From NCBI RefSeq assembly GCF_001661075.1, contig NZ_CP014870.1, positions 1,818,501 through 1,882,500 on the forward strand: a stretch of DNA of 64,000 nt, in the 5' to 3' direction. A model generated the notes under the pieces. It was not told the origin of the DNA and made no database searches. It saw only the letters and a program-made list of their open reading frames with translations. A program made the translations under genes and the position numbers. Positions 8,991 to 18,742 of this stretch are shown here, piece by piece. Source of the stretch: Pseudomonas silesiensis. GTDB taxonomy: Bacteria; Pseudomonadota; Gammaproteobacteria; Pseudomonadales; Pseudomonadaceae. The first letter of the stretch is position 1. Each line of letters begins with the position of its first letter.

Positions 8991-10556
8991 TCACCGATTA
9001 AACCGCTCCACCAACGAATACTGCGTATTCGCCGTCTTCGTCAGCTCTTCACTCAACAACGCCGAGTGTTGCGCCTGCACCGAAGTCTGATCCGCCAGAT
9101 GCGAGATATTGCTGATGTTGCGGCTGATCTCCTCAGCCACCGCACTTTGCTCTTCCGTCGCCGCCGCAATCTGAGCAGTCATGTCGGTGATGTTCGCCAC
9201 CGCCTCACTGATCCCCACCAGTGCCTGGTCCGCTTCCAGCACCCGCGCCACACCTTCCTCTGCCTGACGATGCCCGGCCTCCATGGTTTGCACCGCAGTA
9301 CTCGCGGTCTGCTGCAACTTGGCGATCAGCGCATGAATCTGCCCGGTAGACTCGCTGGTGCGTTGCGCCAATTGCCGCACTTCATCGGCCACCACCGCAA
9401 ACCCGCGACCCATCTCACCGGCACGCGCCGCTTCGATAGCCGCGTTCAACGCCAGCAGGTTGGTCTGGTCGGCAATGCCTTTGATCACATCCACCACGCC
9501 ACCAATTTCGTTACTGTCCTTGGCCAGCTGGGTCACGGTCATACCCGTTTCACCCACCACCACAGACAAGCGCTGAATGGCCTCGCGGGTTTCCCCGGCA
9601 ATATCCCGCCCGCGACCGGTCAGGCGATTGGCCTCCTGAGTCGCGTCCGCCGTGCGCTGCACATGGCTGGCAACTTCCTGAGTCGTCGCCGCCATCTGGT
9701 TAACGGCCGTCGCCACCTGCTCGGTCTCCACGCGCTGACGCTCCAGCCCGGTGGAGCTGTTGTGCGCCAGGGTGTCGGACTGTTTCGCTTGCTCGGTCAG
9801 ATGCTCGGCAGTGTCCTGCAGACGGGTCAGGCAGGTTTTCAGACGCGCTTCCTGACTCAGAATCGACATCTCCACCCGCGCCTGCGCACCGCGACTGTCG
9901 GTGTACATCTGCGCAATCAACGGGTCCGACGTGGTCTGCTCGGCCAAACGCAACAGACGCTTGACCCCGCGCTGCTGCCAACGCAACCCCATCAGCCCCA
10001 GCGGCACCGACAGCCCGGCGGCGAGGGCAAAGCCCCATTGCGAATTCAGCGACGCGCCAATCATGAAACTCAACTGGCTGACCAGAATGAACGGCAACCA
10101 ATCCTGCAGCACCGGCAGCCATTTATCCGTGGAAGGCACCGCCGACTTGCCCTGATTAATACGCTGGTAAAGCGCTTCGGCACGACGAATCTGCTCGGCC
10201 GTGGGCTTGACCCGCACCGACTCGTAACCCACCACCTGCTGACCTTCGAACACCGGCGTCACATAGGCGTTCACCCAGTAATGGTCGCCGCTCTTGCAGC
10301 GATTCTTGACAATGCCCATCCATGGCAAACCCTGTTTCAGCGTGCCCCACATGTGCGCGAACACCGCAGAAGGCACGTCGGGGTGACGCACCTGATTGTG
10401 CGGCGCTCGGATCAGCTCCTCACGGGAAAACCCGCTGATCTCGACGAAGGCATCGTTGCAGTAGGTAATCACGCCCTTGGCATCGGTGGTGGAAATCAAC
10501 CGTTGCTGAGCCGGGAAGGTCCGTTCGCGTTGGGTAACAGGCTGGTTGTTGCGCAT
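8991..10556 (-). CDS. aer: PAS-containing methyl-accepting chemotaxis protein, Aer-type aerotaxis receptor
   Basis: A 521-residue receptor. Residues about 20-115 form a PAS domain ([16 protein letters not shown], then HPDVPSAVF and [13 protein letters not shown]), which in Aer binds FAD. One or two membrane segments lie near residues 150-185. The C-terminal cytoplasmic signalling domain carries the hairpin tip [20 protein letters not shown]. There is no periplasmic domain, which matches Aer rather than a ligand-binding chemoreceptor. Start ATG 10556 ([11 protein letters not shown]); the residues further upstream are not typical. It would report redox state to CheA. The FAD assignment is from family knowledge. 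Confidence 0.9.
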   Translation of the reverse strand: MRNNQPVTQRERTFPAQQRLISTTDAKGVITYCNDAFVEISGFSREELIRAPHNQVRHPDVPSAVFAHMWGTLKQGLPWMGIVKNRCKSGDHYWVNAYVTPVFEGQQVVGYESVRVKPTAEQIRRAEALYQRINQGKSAVPSTDKWLPVLQDWLPFILVSQLSFMIGASLNSQWGFALAAGLSVPLGLMGLRWQQRGVKRLLRLAEQTTSDPLIAQMYTDSRGAQARVEMSILSQEARLKTCLTRLQDTAEHLTEQAKQSDTLAHNSSTGLERQRVETEQVATAVNQMAATTQEVASHVQRTADATQEANRLTGRGRDIAGETREAIQRLSVVVGETGMTVTQLAKDSNEIGGVVDVIKGIADQTNLLALNAAIEAARAGEMGRGFAVVADEVRQLAQRTSESTGQIHALIAKLQQTASTAVQTMEAGHRQAEEGVARVLEADQALVGISEAVANITDMTAQIAAATEEQSAVAEEISRNISNISHLADQTSVQAQHSALLSEELTKTANTQYSLVERFNR

Positions 10557-11199
10557 GGCTATATTCAGTCCGTGAGGCTTTGACAGGGTGTCGGCGTGGT
10601 CATGGATTTGTTGAGTTTTTATTTTTAATGAGAAGTGAATCACACCAAAAACCGCAGCCTGTAGCGAGGGAGCTTGTTCCCGCTGGACTGCGCAGCAGGC
10701 CCATCCTCGGCCCTTGGCCCGCATACCATTCAAAGCGAATGCGGCCCACTGTAGGAGCGAGCTTGCTCCGGGCGGCGTTCCGACGATGGTCGTTAACGAT
10801 TACGCGTGTTGACTGGTTCAACGCGGCGCTCTTGAGTCCATCGTCGGAACGCCGCCCGGAGCAGGCTCGTTCCTACATTAATTTCCTCAACGAACTGCTC
10901 TACGCCTCAGGACGGCTCTTTTCAGGGGCATGCTTCAAGCGCGAGCACCAGCCATGACGCCTACAGGCTCCATGTCCCTGCCTTTTAGCGCTGCGGCTTT
11001 CATAAAGCGTCGCTGATTGGCGGATGTCGGTGTAGCAAGTAGGAAAATTCGCTCCCGTTGAAAACCGACACTTCCTACGCACTCATCAGAACCGTCTTAT
11101 TTCCAACTAAGTCAACTTCACCAAAGCTTCCACCCCCCAGGACCAGGGTGGAAGCAAAGCCCTTCCTCTCGTCAACATTCAGACCAGGAAGGCCTGACC
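10557..11199. other. Gene-free spacer between aer and the first vgrG
   Basis: It holds a partial REP near 10661, the long inverted repeat at 10749-10876, and, from 11056, a vgrG leader that is copied at 24325. I see no credible coding sequence. The vgrG ribosome site is AGGAAGG, 7 bases before the ATG. Confidence 0.6.
10749..10876. repeat. Long inverted repeat, extended REP pair
   Basis: The arms are about 39 bp: TGTAGGAGCGAGCTTGCTCC continuing into GGGCGGCGTTCCGACGATGG, matched by CCATCGTCGGAACGCCGCCC continuing into GGAGCAGGCTCGTTCCTACA, with few mismatches. The spacer is about 50 bp. Arms are much longer than in the other REP doublets here. Confidence 0.85.
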
Positions 11200-12901
11200 A
11201 TGCCCAACCCCATACGCACCTTCTTCGACCACAGCCGGCACAAACTCAGCGTCCATAACTTCGACGCGACCCTCGACGTCCTGGCCTTCCACGGCGAAGA
11301 ACAACTCAGCCAGCCCTTCCACTACGTCATCGAATTCACCTGCACCGAACAGGACATCGCCGCCGACCAGTTGCTCAACCGCGACGCCCGCTTCAGCCTG
11401 CACGCCCCGCCGCGCAAGCCCAGCTTCCTGACCCGGGACCTGCCGATCAAACCGCTGCGCACCCTGCACGGCGTGGTCACCGGCTTCAAACGCCTGTCCG
11501 GCTCCGTTGACGAAGCCCGCTACGAAATCACCCTGCAATCGCGCCTGGCCTTGCTCGCCCGCGGCCAGCAGTTCCGCCTCTATCAACACCAGTCCGTGCC
11601 GGAAATCGTCGAACACATCCTGCGCAGCCGCCACGATTTTCGCGGCGAGGATTTTTTCTTCAAGCTCACCCGCAAGTACCCCAGGCGCCTGCAAGTCATG
11701 CAATACGGCGAAAGCGACCTGGCCTTCATCGCCCGCCTGCTGGCCGAAGTCGGCATCTGGTACCGCTTCACCGGCGACGAACGCCTGCACCTCGACGTCG
11801 TCGAATTCCACGACGACCAGCTGCATTACCAGTCCGGCATCGAACTGCCGCACCACTCGCCGGCCGGCCTGAGCAGCAGCGAGCAGGACGGCGTCTGGGC
11901 CCTGCAAACCCAACACCAGGTAGTGGAACGCCAGGTCAACATCCGCACCTACCAGCACCGCGACGCCTACGCCCACCTCGACGGCGAGATCGACCACACC
12001 CGCGGCGCGACCACCACCTACGGCGAGGCCTATCACTACGCCGAACCCTACACCGCCCTCGGCGACCGCTACCAATTCTACGAAGACCTGCCACCGGAAA
12101 CCGGCTACTTCTACGCCCGCCTGCAACACGAACGCTACCTCAACGACCAGACCCGCCTCAGCGGCACCAGCAGCAGCGCGACCCTGGCCCCGGGCCAGGT
12201 GCTGAAAATCACCGGCGGCGCGCCCCAGGCCTTCGCCCGCGGCACGGTCATCACCCACCTCAGCACCCGCGCCGCCCGCGACGCCAGCTTCGAAGCCCGG
12301 TTCCAGGCCATCCCCTATTCGGAAAGCGTGTGCTTTCGTCCACCGCTGCAGCCCAAACCGCAAATCGCCGGCACCCTCCCGGCCCGGGTCAGCAACCCGC
12401 AAAAACACGACCCCTACGCCGAAATCGACGTCGAAGGGCGCTACTGCGTGCACTTCCTGTTCGACCGCGACACCTGGAAACCCGGCGAGGAAAGCATGTG
12501 GCTGCGCCTGGCCCGGCCCTACGCCGGCGACACCCACGGCCTGCACCTGCCGCTGATCGCCGGCACCGAAGTCGCGGTGGCGTTCGAACAGGGCGACCCG
12601 GACCGCCCCTACATCGCCCACGCCCTGCACGACAGCGAACACCGCGACCACGTGACCCTGCGTGCGCGCAATTACAAACGCAACGTGCTGCGCACGCCGG
12701 CCAACAACAAGCTGCGGATGGAGGACACAAGGGGCAAAGAGCACGTCAAGCTCAGTACCGAACACAGCGGCAAGAGCCAGTTGAACCTCGGGCATCTGGT
12801 CGATGCCGAGCAGCAGAGGCGGGGGGAAGGGTTTGAGTTGCGCACTGATGGGTGGGGGGCGATTCGGGCGGGGAAGGGGCTGTTGATCAGTGCTGATGAG
12901 C
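11056..12901 (+). repeat. Duplicated vgrG segment, copy A
   Basis: This 1.85-kb stretch, covering 144 bp of leader plus about 565 vgrG codons, is near-identical to 24325-26170, with a constant offset of 13,269 bp and no visible indels. Similarity falls sharply after the GCTGTT.ATCAGTGC block. Confidence 0.92.
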
Positions 12902-14619
12902 AGCCGAAAGCTCAGGGCGAAACGCTCGGCATGAATGAAGCTCTGGCGCAACTGGAAGAGGCATTACAACGTGTGCAAGGGTTAGCCCGTAACGCCGTAG
13001 TGGCAGGGGGGCTGGAGGCGGACGAGACCGTGCCCAAGCAGCTGAAGGCCGCGTTGGGGCAATTGAAAGAGGCCGGCTTGCTCGTCTCGGCACCTGCCGG
13101 CGTGGCGCTGGTAACGCCAGCGCATATGCAGTTGGCGGCTGGTCAGACCCTTGGCGCAGTGAGCAACAACACTGACTTTAGTGCGCTCAAGCGTTTTACG
13201 GTGACGGCGGGTCAAGCCATTGGCCTGTTCGCACAAAGGCTAGGGTTGAAGTTAATTGCTAACCAAGGCGCTGTGTCGATCCAGGCACAGAACGACCGCC
13301 TTGAACTGTTGGCCAAGCAAGGTCTGGACATCAGCAGCACCGAAGACGAAATCCGCATCACTGCGAAAAAGAAAATCACCCTTAACGTCGGCAGCAACTA
13401 CATCACCCTCGATCCCTATCGCATTGAGATTGGCTCACCCGGTGAAGTCGAGATCAAGTCTCCACACTTCGATTACGTCCCGTCGGCGGGCAGATTGAAA
13501 ACTGCGCTCTCACCATTGGCCGATCCGTTGGCCGATATGCCCAACAGGCTGCTGTTGAACTTCTACGATGCTGCGGCCAAGCCCATTGCAGACGTGCCTT
13601 ATACCCTGACGTTCGACAATGGCCTGGTGCTGCAAGGGATGCTGGACGAACAAGGTCACGCTCTGCACAGCCCGGTTCCGGATAAGCCGGCGCGTGTGCA
13701 GTACCAACTTCCCGAGCCTGAACCGGATCAGCCTTGGCCTTCTTATGACTTGTTACTGCAACAGTATCCGATTGGAGAGCATGACGAACAACTTCGTTTG
13801 GTCGGTCCGGATGGTGAATTGGCAGGTCATCTTAAGTACTCGGCCACCTTGGCAGATGGCAGCATTGTTGAGGGTACGACTGATGATCGAGGGTATACAC
13901 AGCGTTTTGTGACCCGTTACCCAATTCGATTCACCTCCTTGACGCTCATTCCGCCGACGGGTGCCGAGGCCTTCTGTTGCGCCGCAAAGAATGCGCAAGC
14001 CCCACTAGTGATTGATCTGACGTCCAGCAATATCACCACTACCACCACCGATGTGGGCACATCATCTCAAACTGTTTCGCTTCCCAAAGGAAAAAAGCGT
14101 TCCTTGACCGCTGACGAAATATCAATGGCCAGAACTGTATTTAAAAACGCTGTCGATTATAGCAAGGTAAAAGTGCATCACGGCGGCTGGTGGTTATTCT
14201 TTGGTCAACAGAATACGGCCGTCACGCCTAATGGTGAAATGTATTATCCAGAAAGCACAAAGTACTACAGGAACGATTTTGCCAATACTAACGATGATCG
14301 GGATAAAGCCTTGTTTATGCATGAGATGACCCATGTATGGCAACACCAGCTTGGCTATCCAGTAAAAAAGTTTGGACTAACGGTCAGTGCTCAGGGGGCG
14401 GCGGCATACGAATACACCTTGAAGAGTAATGGGCAATTGTCCGATTATAATATGGAGCAGCAAGGTGAAATTGTTTCGGATTACTTTATTATTTGTGTGA
14501 TCGGAAATCCTCGTGGGGTGTGGAATCAACGTAACTATACCAAAAGCCCTCAGCTTCTGGTCTCGACACTTCAGGGCTTTCTGGAGAATCCTGCCAGCAA
14601 AGCAAATCTTCCTGCTTGA
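11200..14619 (+). CDS. vgrG: T6SS spike protein VgrG with C-terminal transthyretin-like and metallopeptidase-type extension
   Basis: An 1139-residue evolved VgrG. Residues about 1-380 are the gp27-like barrel, about 385-480 the gp5-type OB fold (ARVSNPQKHDPYAEIDVEGR), and about 600-760 the DUF2345 beta-helix region. Residues about 785-925 resemble transthyretin-like repeats (LLLNFYDAAAKPIADVPYTL). The last 180 residues carry HEMTH (1041-1045), a zinc-peptidase HExxH, and QQGEIVSDYF with Glu1090 placed as a possible third ligand. This layout matches the P. aeruginosa VgrG2b type, a periplasm-acting antibacterial metallopeptidase. Activity is inferred. The 3' half is AT-richer than the 5' half, consistent with exchange of the toxin tip. 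Confidence 0.9.
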   Translation: MPNPIRTFFDHSRHKLSVHNFDATLDVLAFHGEEQLSQPFHYVIEFTCTEQDIAADQLLNRDARFSLHAPPRKPSFLTRDLPIKPLRTLHGVVTGFKRLSGSVDEARYEITLQSRLALLARGQQFRLYQHQSVPEIVEHILRSRHDFRGEDFFFKLTRKYPRRLQVMQYGESDLAFIARLLAEVGIWYRFTGDERLHLDVVEFHDDQLHYQSGIELPHHSPAGLSSSEQDGVWALQTQHQVVERQVNIRTYQHRDAYAHLDGEIDHTRGATTTYGEAYHYAEPYTALGDRYQFYEDLPPETGYFYARLQHERYLNDQTRLSGTSSSATLAPGQVLKITGGAPQAFARGTVITHLSTRAARDASFEARFQAIPYSESVCFRPPLQPKPQIAGTLPARVSNPQKHDPYAEIDVEGRYCVHFLFDRDTWKPGEESMWLRLARPYAGDTHGLHLPLIAGTEVAVAFEQGDPDRPYIAHALHDSEHRDHVTLRARNYKRNVLRTPANNKLRMEDTRGKEHVKLSTEHSGKSQLNLGHLVDAEQQRRGEGFELRTDGWGAIRAGKGLLISADEQPKAQGETLGMNEALAQLEEALQRVQGLARNAVVAGGLEADETVPKQLKAALGQLKEAGLLVSAPAGVALVTPAHMQLAAGQTLGAVSNNTDFSALKRFTVTAGQAIGLFAQRLGLKLIANQGAVSIQAQNDRLELLAKQGLDISSTEDEIRITAKKKITLNVGSNYITLDPYRIEIGSPGEVEIKSPHFDYVPSAGRLKTALSPLADPLADMPNRLLLNFYDAAAKPIADVPYTLTFDNGLVLQGMLDEQGHALHSPVPDKPARVQYQLPEPEPDQPWPSYDLLLQQYPIGEHDEQLRLVGPDGELAGHLKYSATLADGSIVEGTTDDRGYTQRFVTRYPIRFTSLTLIPPTGAEAFCCAAKNAQAPLVIDLTSSNITTTTTDVGTSSQTVSLPKGKKRSLTADEISMARTVFKNAVDYSKVKVHHGGWWLFFGQQNTAVTPNGEMYYPESTKYYRNDFANTNDDRDKALFMHEMTHVWQHQLGYPVKKFGLTVSAQGAAAYEYTLKSNGQLSDYNMEQQGEIVSDYFIICVIGNPRGVWNQRNYTKSPQLLVSTLQGFLENPASKANLPA

Positions 14620-14630
14620 AGGAAAAGTCT

Positions 14631-15170
14631 ATGAAGATCTTGGCTTTTTTATTGATTGGGTTGAATTTTATATTTTTGGAGTCTGCTGAGGCGACGTCAT
14701 TTGGACGCAGGGAAAGTGCGACTATCTCTTCGGTTAATAGTAGGCCGGCCATTTGTCTGCCAAATGATACAGGGGAAGTATTTTTGGTCGGCTGGATATC
14801 ATTGATGCAAAGTTATGTGCGAAATGCCGGCGCTTGGGGGGTTGCACTTAAATCGGGTGCTAAACCATTAGAGCTGCAGCCGGGTGGATGTGTAGTGTTT
14901 GGCGTCGTGCCAGAGGGGTACGAACTGGATGACTATAAAGTAAAGACTCATCCATTGAAGCTTGAAGTAAATAACACCTATATATTTAGTTTGATTGACG
15001 CTTCTCGACCAAGGGATAGCTATACAGCTGTTTTTTGTATCGGTAACACTGCAAGTGGAGCTGTGGAGTACCTTCAATATACTCGTTTGGCAGATGGTAG
15101 TGAACTTGTTCCCCCTTGCGATGGTAGGCGTAATGGAAATGCTGCGAAACATTTTTCACCTGATAATTAA
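14631..15170 (+). CDS. Secreted candidate immunity protein for the VgrG metallopeptidase
   Basis: A 179-residue protein with a clear signal peptide (MKILAFLLIGLNFIFLESAEA). The mature part has three visible Cys residues (ICLPN, GGCVVFG, VFCIGN). I choose ATG 14631, preceded by AAGGAAAAG, over a TTG at 14616 that overlaps the vgrG stop. It begins 11 bases after vgrG in the same direction. An export signal next to a toxin of the VgrG2b type, which acts in the periplasm, suggests it is the cognate immunity protein. No domain family is recognised. Confidence 0.72.
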   Translation: MKILAFLLIGLNFIFLESAEATSFGRRESATISSVNSRPAICLPNDTGEVFLVGWISLMQSYVRNAGAWGVALKSGAKPLELQPGGCVVFGVVPEGYELDDYKVKTHPLKLEVNNTYIFSLIDASRPRDSYTAVFCIGNTASGAVEYLQYTRLADGSELVPPCDGRRNGNAAKHFSPDN

Positions 15171-15288
15171 CAACGAGTGGTACATGCAAGATGTGTAGTT
15201 TGAGTCGTGCTGGAAAGCATGTGCCATCCCGGAACAGTTACGTACACCTTGTATTGGTATTTTTCTTATCGTTAAACATGGAAACCGC

Positions 15289-16728
15289 ATGAATCAGGAA
15301 CTGCAAAACGCCATGGCGTTCTACGAGCCTGCTCCACAGGACGCTTACCCAGGCGTCGAGGGGAAATGTCTCTGGCTATGGGAAGTGCTACAGGGGGATT
15401 TCCACGAAAGTCCTACCACGGCACAAACTGTCACTGGAACGTTGATTTTCATGATTCCCTTGGTGGACCAGATAGGCGATGTGCGTGACCTGGTTGCCAA
15501 TTGCCGAAAAATCAACAAGGACACAGACGATACTTGGGCGTGGGTCGCATTGATTCTGACGCTCATTGGATTATTTCCGACGTTAGGCTCACTGGCGAAA
15601 GGGTGTGTCAAGGTTGTGATTTTCCAAGTGCGGAGGGATATCTTTAAAGCGACAGCAGTTATGTCGAAAGTAGAAGCGCCAGTAATTGATAAGGCTGTGT
15701 CGTCTTTGAAACGCTATTTGGATGATCCAAAAGTTAGAAGATTTTTGGCCGCGATGAAGATCCATAATCCATTTCTGTATTTGGCAGGAAAACTGGATGA
15801 CGTGAAGAGTAGGCTTACAATCAAGGGGTTGCTGGAAAAATTCGATGAACTGATGCAGGTGACGCGTCAGCTTTTCGATTCAGTCATAACGTTTGGTCCA
15901 GAAGCATTACGTGGTCGGGTAGAGCGATTGTGGACAGTTTTAGTAAGCGTCAGGAACAAGGCTGATGAAGGAATGGCAAAGACCCTGCGGCCAGCTCAGG
16001 ACTGTCTGGACCAGATCATTAACCGCCTGCGGGTGGAGGGTGACAACGCTTATCGTGCTCGGTTGGGAAATAATAATCATGTGTTAGGAAACCGCGAGAA
16101 TGCCGAGCTGGAGTTAATCCAACGGAAAAAGCCGGATTGGGTGGATGAAGTTGATGATCCGAGTTATCCGGCCTTGAAAAATTTTCCATCAAAAGCATTG
16201 GAAAGTATTGCTGAGGGCTGGCCAGATATTAGCGCAACCTCCAAAAGCCCAGTGAGAAATAAGTTCAATACCTTCGATGAGTCTATGAGAGCTGCTGAAG
16301 TATCGCCAGGGGAGCGTCTCTATCGGGTCGTGGAGCCCGGGGCGAAATCTTTCGACAATGGCGGCTTTTGGATACGCAAAGTTGAATTTCAACGGCTTAC
16401 TTCGAAAAGTGAATGGCGACGCAATTTTGCGGTATGGAAAAGCTGGAATGAGAACGGCGAGTACTTGGTTTACACCGTACCGCCTGGGCAACCCCTGAAA
16501 GTTTGGGAAGGGCGTGCGGCCACACAAAAATTTGAATCAATGGATACTTATAAATTGGAGGGAGGGCGGGAACAGATTTTATTAGATCCAAATAACCTCA
16601 AGCCGGGCTTTACAAGTCCTCGAAAGAGCACCGGTTGGGGCTATGACGACGGTACCGGCAACCCCGACTTAGACCCGCTTAAACCCTACCTGGGCCTGCC
16701 CGATTTGACCCACAACTGGTATGAATAA
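15289..16728 (+). CDS. Putative T6SS effector with hydrophobic pre-toxin region and unknown C-terminal toxin domain
   Basis: A 479-residue protein. Residues about 44-120 hold two hydrophobic helices around LVDQIGDVRDL and LILTLIGLFPTLGSLAKG, the pattern seen in pre-toxin regions of polymorphic toxins. The middle is helical. The C-terminal 150 residues (GERLYRVVEPGAKSFDNGGF, then STGWGYDDG) look like a separate enzymatic domain; an ADP-ribosyltransferase-like or other NAD-related fold is possible but I cannot confirm it. It follows vgrG and its candidate immunity gene and precedes two paralogous small genes and a PAAR gene, so a secreted toxin is the best reading. Confidence 0.65.
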   Translation: MNQELQNAMAFYEPAPQDAYPGVEGKCLWLWEVLQGDFHESPTTAQTVTGTLIFMIPLVDQIGDVRDLVANCRKINKDTDDTWAWVALILTLIGLFPTLGSLAKGCVKVVIFQVRRDIFKATAVMSKVEAPVIDKAVSSLKRYLDDPKVRRFLAAMKIHNPFLYLAGKLDDVKSRLTIKGLLEKFDELMQVTRQLFDSVITFGPEALRGRVERLWTVLVSVRNKADEGMAKTLRPAQDCLDQIINRLRVEGDNAYRARLGNNNHVLGNRENAELELIQRKKPDWVDEVDDPSYPALKNFPSKALESIAEGWPDISATSKSPVRNKFNTFDESMRAAEVSPGERLYRVVEPGAKSFDNGGFWIRKVEFQRLTSKSEWRRNFAVWKSWNENGEYLVYTVPPGQPLKVWEGRAATQKFESMDTYKLEGGREQILLDPNNLKPGFTSPRKSTGWGYDDGTGNPDLDPLKPYLGLPDLTHNWYE

Positions 16729-16740
16729 AAGGACTTGAAC

Positions 16741-17799
16741 ATGGCCGTACTCCACCCTCTTGAATGCTACTTGTTGGAAAGATTCAGTTCAGCTGAGCAC
16801 ATCGCCGCCACTCGTGATGCGGTGATCGAATTAATAGACGCGCATGAGGCTGCTTATGCAAGGCTCCAGCGTGAATCTGATCCGCGGCAGCGCAGCAAGC
16901 CGGTATGGCAACAGGGCGATGTGATCTGGGGGACTCGAGTATTGCCCAACATACGCCCCGCTCGAGAGCGTTATATCAAGGCCTATATTTTGCGCTGCCA
17001 TAACGATCCGCAGACATTCCAAGGCGTTGGTAACACTTTAATCAACTGGAATCGGGGTATTGACGAATTCTGGGACGGCTGGATGACTGAAGAGGAGCGA
17101 CAGTGCATTTCGCTAGCACGAGATCGTGCTAGCGAACTCGATCAACGGCTAGGTACGACTGCTGGGGGGGAGTGGGATGAAGGTGATTTGACCTATAACG
17201 GACAAGACAGGGTTTATCGACTTGATGAGTTGCCTCAGCGTATTCCGAGATATGTGCTAGATCCAAGCGTGCGGATAGAAAAGAACGAGCGCCCCCAACA
17301 GATGGGTATTTACCTGCCAGATGCAGATTCCGCAGCTGCACATTTGCTGTACCCCACCCAGTGGGTTGAGGGAGGGAAACAAGTTCGACGGGGTGTAAGA
17401 CGTAGCACTTGGGTCAATCCTGATACCGGCAAGCGTGACTACGACTGGGAAGGGTACGAACGCATTAAAACCGGTTGGACATTGATCCGCCGGGTAGAAG
17501 ACGAATTCGTCGACGTACCTGAACGAGGCTTCTTCCCCAAGGGTGAACCGGACGAACTGTACACCTGGCTCGAGCGCGAAGCGCAGTTCATCAGACGGGA
17601 TGGTGTCTTTATCACGGCTCTGTCGGGAGAGCCCGCAAGTCACACCGGCAAATGGTCGATCTTCGGCCGCAAGGGCTTTGAATACCTCGACCTGCAAAAG
17701 GGCCAGCGCTTGCCGCATAAGGACGAGCAATCGGTGAAGTGGACTCTGATCGCACGGGCTGATGGTGGGTCTTGTACCGAACCTAAGGGGAAGTCTTGA
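16741..17799 (+). CDS. Candidate immunity protein, first of two tandem paralogues
   Basis: A 352-residue soluble protein that starts MAVLHPLECYLLERFSSAEH. ATG 16741 has AAAAGGA upstream and is preferred to a TTG two codons earlier. No signal peptide or membrane segment. The pattern YNGQDRVYRLDELPQRIPRY and VPERGFFPKGEPDELYTW is shared with the next gene. It begins 12 bases after the toxin-like gene. Duplicated cytosolic proteins right behind an effector are typical of immunity genes; the Imm71/Imm72-type families are candidates, but I am not certain of the family. Confidence 0.62.
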   Translation: MAVLHPLECYLLERFSSAEHIAATRDAVIELIDAHEAAYARLQRESDPRQRSKPVWQQGDVIWGTRVLPNIRPARERYIKAYILRCHNDPQTFQGVGNTLINWNRGIDEFWDGWMTEEERQCISLARDRASELDQRLGTTAGGEWDEGDLTYNGQDRVYRLDELPQRIPRYVLDPSVRIEKNERPQQMGIYLPDADSAAAHLLYPTQWVEGGKQVRRGVRRSTWVNPDTGKRDYDWEGYERIKTGWTLIRRVEDEFVDVPERGFFPKGEPDELYTWLEREAQFIRRDGVFITALSGEPASHTGKWSIFGRKGFEYLDLQKGQRLPHKDEQSVKWTLIARADGGSCTEPKGKS

Positions 17800-17800
17800 A

Positions 17801-18697
17801 ATGGCCGTTTTGCATCCGCTTGAATGCTATCTGCTGGAAAGCTTCAGTTCCCCCGAGCACTTCGCTGTTACTCGCGATGCGATTATCGAGTGGGTTGACG
17901 CCCACGAGGCGGCTTTTTCACGCTTGCAAGCGATTCTCGATCCGCATGAGCGTAGTAAACCGCATTGGCAACAAGGCGATATAGTCTGGGGTCACCGTTT
18001 ATTGCCAGAAATCCGTCTTAAGCGGGATGACTATATCAACGCTTATATCCAGCGCGTGAATAATGATCCATCGGCGCTCAACGCCGTTGGCACCATAAAT
18101 TTTAATGACCAATGCTTCAGCGAGTTCAGGAATGGCTGGATGCTTGAGGAGGAACGACAGCTTATTTCGGAAAAGCGCGAACGGGCTTCAACATTGGATA
18201 AGCGATTATCAAAAACGTCCAGCGGAAACTGGGATGAGGGTGAATTTACCTATAATGGACAAGACAGAATCTATCGACTCAATGAGCTTCCTCAGCGTAT
18301 TCCCCGCTATGAGCTGGATCCCAGCGTACGTATAAAGAGTGATGAGCGCCCAAAACAAATGGGTGTTTATCTACCGGACGTGAGTTTTGCAGCTGCGCAA
18401 TGGCTGTATCCCACCGAGCGATTTAGGGGTGGCAAGCAAGTCCGGCGTGGGCTCAGACGTAGAACGTGGTTTGCTACCGATGCTGATAAACGCGATTTCG
18501 ATTGGCGTGAGGGTGAGTTGGTTGAAACCGGTTGGACGCTGATCCGCCGGGTGGAAGGCGAATTCATCGATGTCCCGGAGCGAGGCTTCTTTCCCAAGGG
18601 TGAACCGGACGAGCTGTACACCTGGCCCGAGCGCGAAGCGCAATTCATCGTTACAGGTGCCCACCGTCAGGGAAGCGAACCTCATCTCACGAAATGA
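17801..18697 (+). CDS. Candidate immunity protein, second tandem paralogue with a shorter C-terminus
   Basis: A 298-residue paralogue of the preceding protein, starting MAVLHPLECYLLESFSSPEH at ATG 17801, one base after the previous stop, with AAGGGGAAG upstream. The two align almost end to end up to GFFPKGEPDELYTW and REAQFI; after that this copy ends in an unrelated short tail (VTGAHRQGSEPHLTK), while the first copy continues for about 55 residues. That suggests truncation of the duplicate or a specialised variant. Confidence 0.6.
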   Translation: MAVLHPLECYLLESFSSPEHFAVTRDAIIEWVDAHEAAFSRLQAILDPHERSKPHWQQGDIVWGHRLLPEIRLKRDDYINAYIQRVNNDPSALNAVGTINFNDQCFSEFRNGWMLEEERQLISEKRERASTLDKRLSKTSSGNWDEGEFTYNGQDRIYRLNELPQRIPRYELDPSVRIKSDERPKQMGVYLPDVSFAAAQWLYPTERFRGGKQVRRGLRRRTWFATDADKRDFDWREGELVETGWTLIRRVEGEFIDVPERGFFPKGEPDELYTWPEREAQFIVTGAHRQGSEPHLTK

Positions 18698-18742
18698 TGA
18701 TGGATCGTAAAATTGATCTATGAACAGGTATTGTTATTTAAA

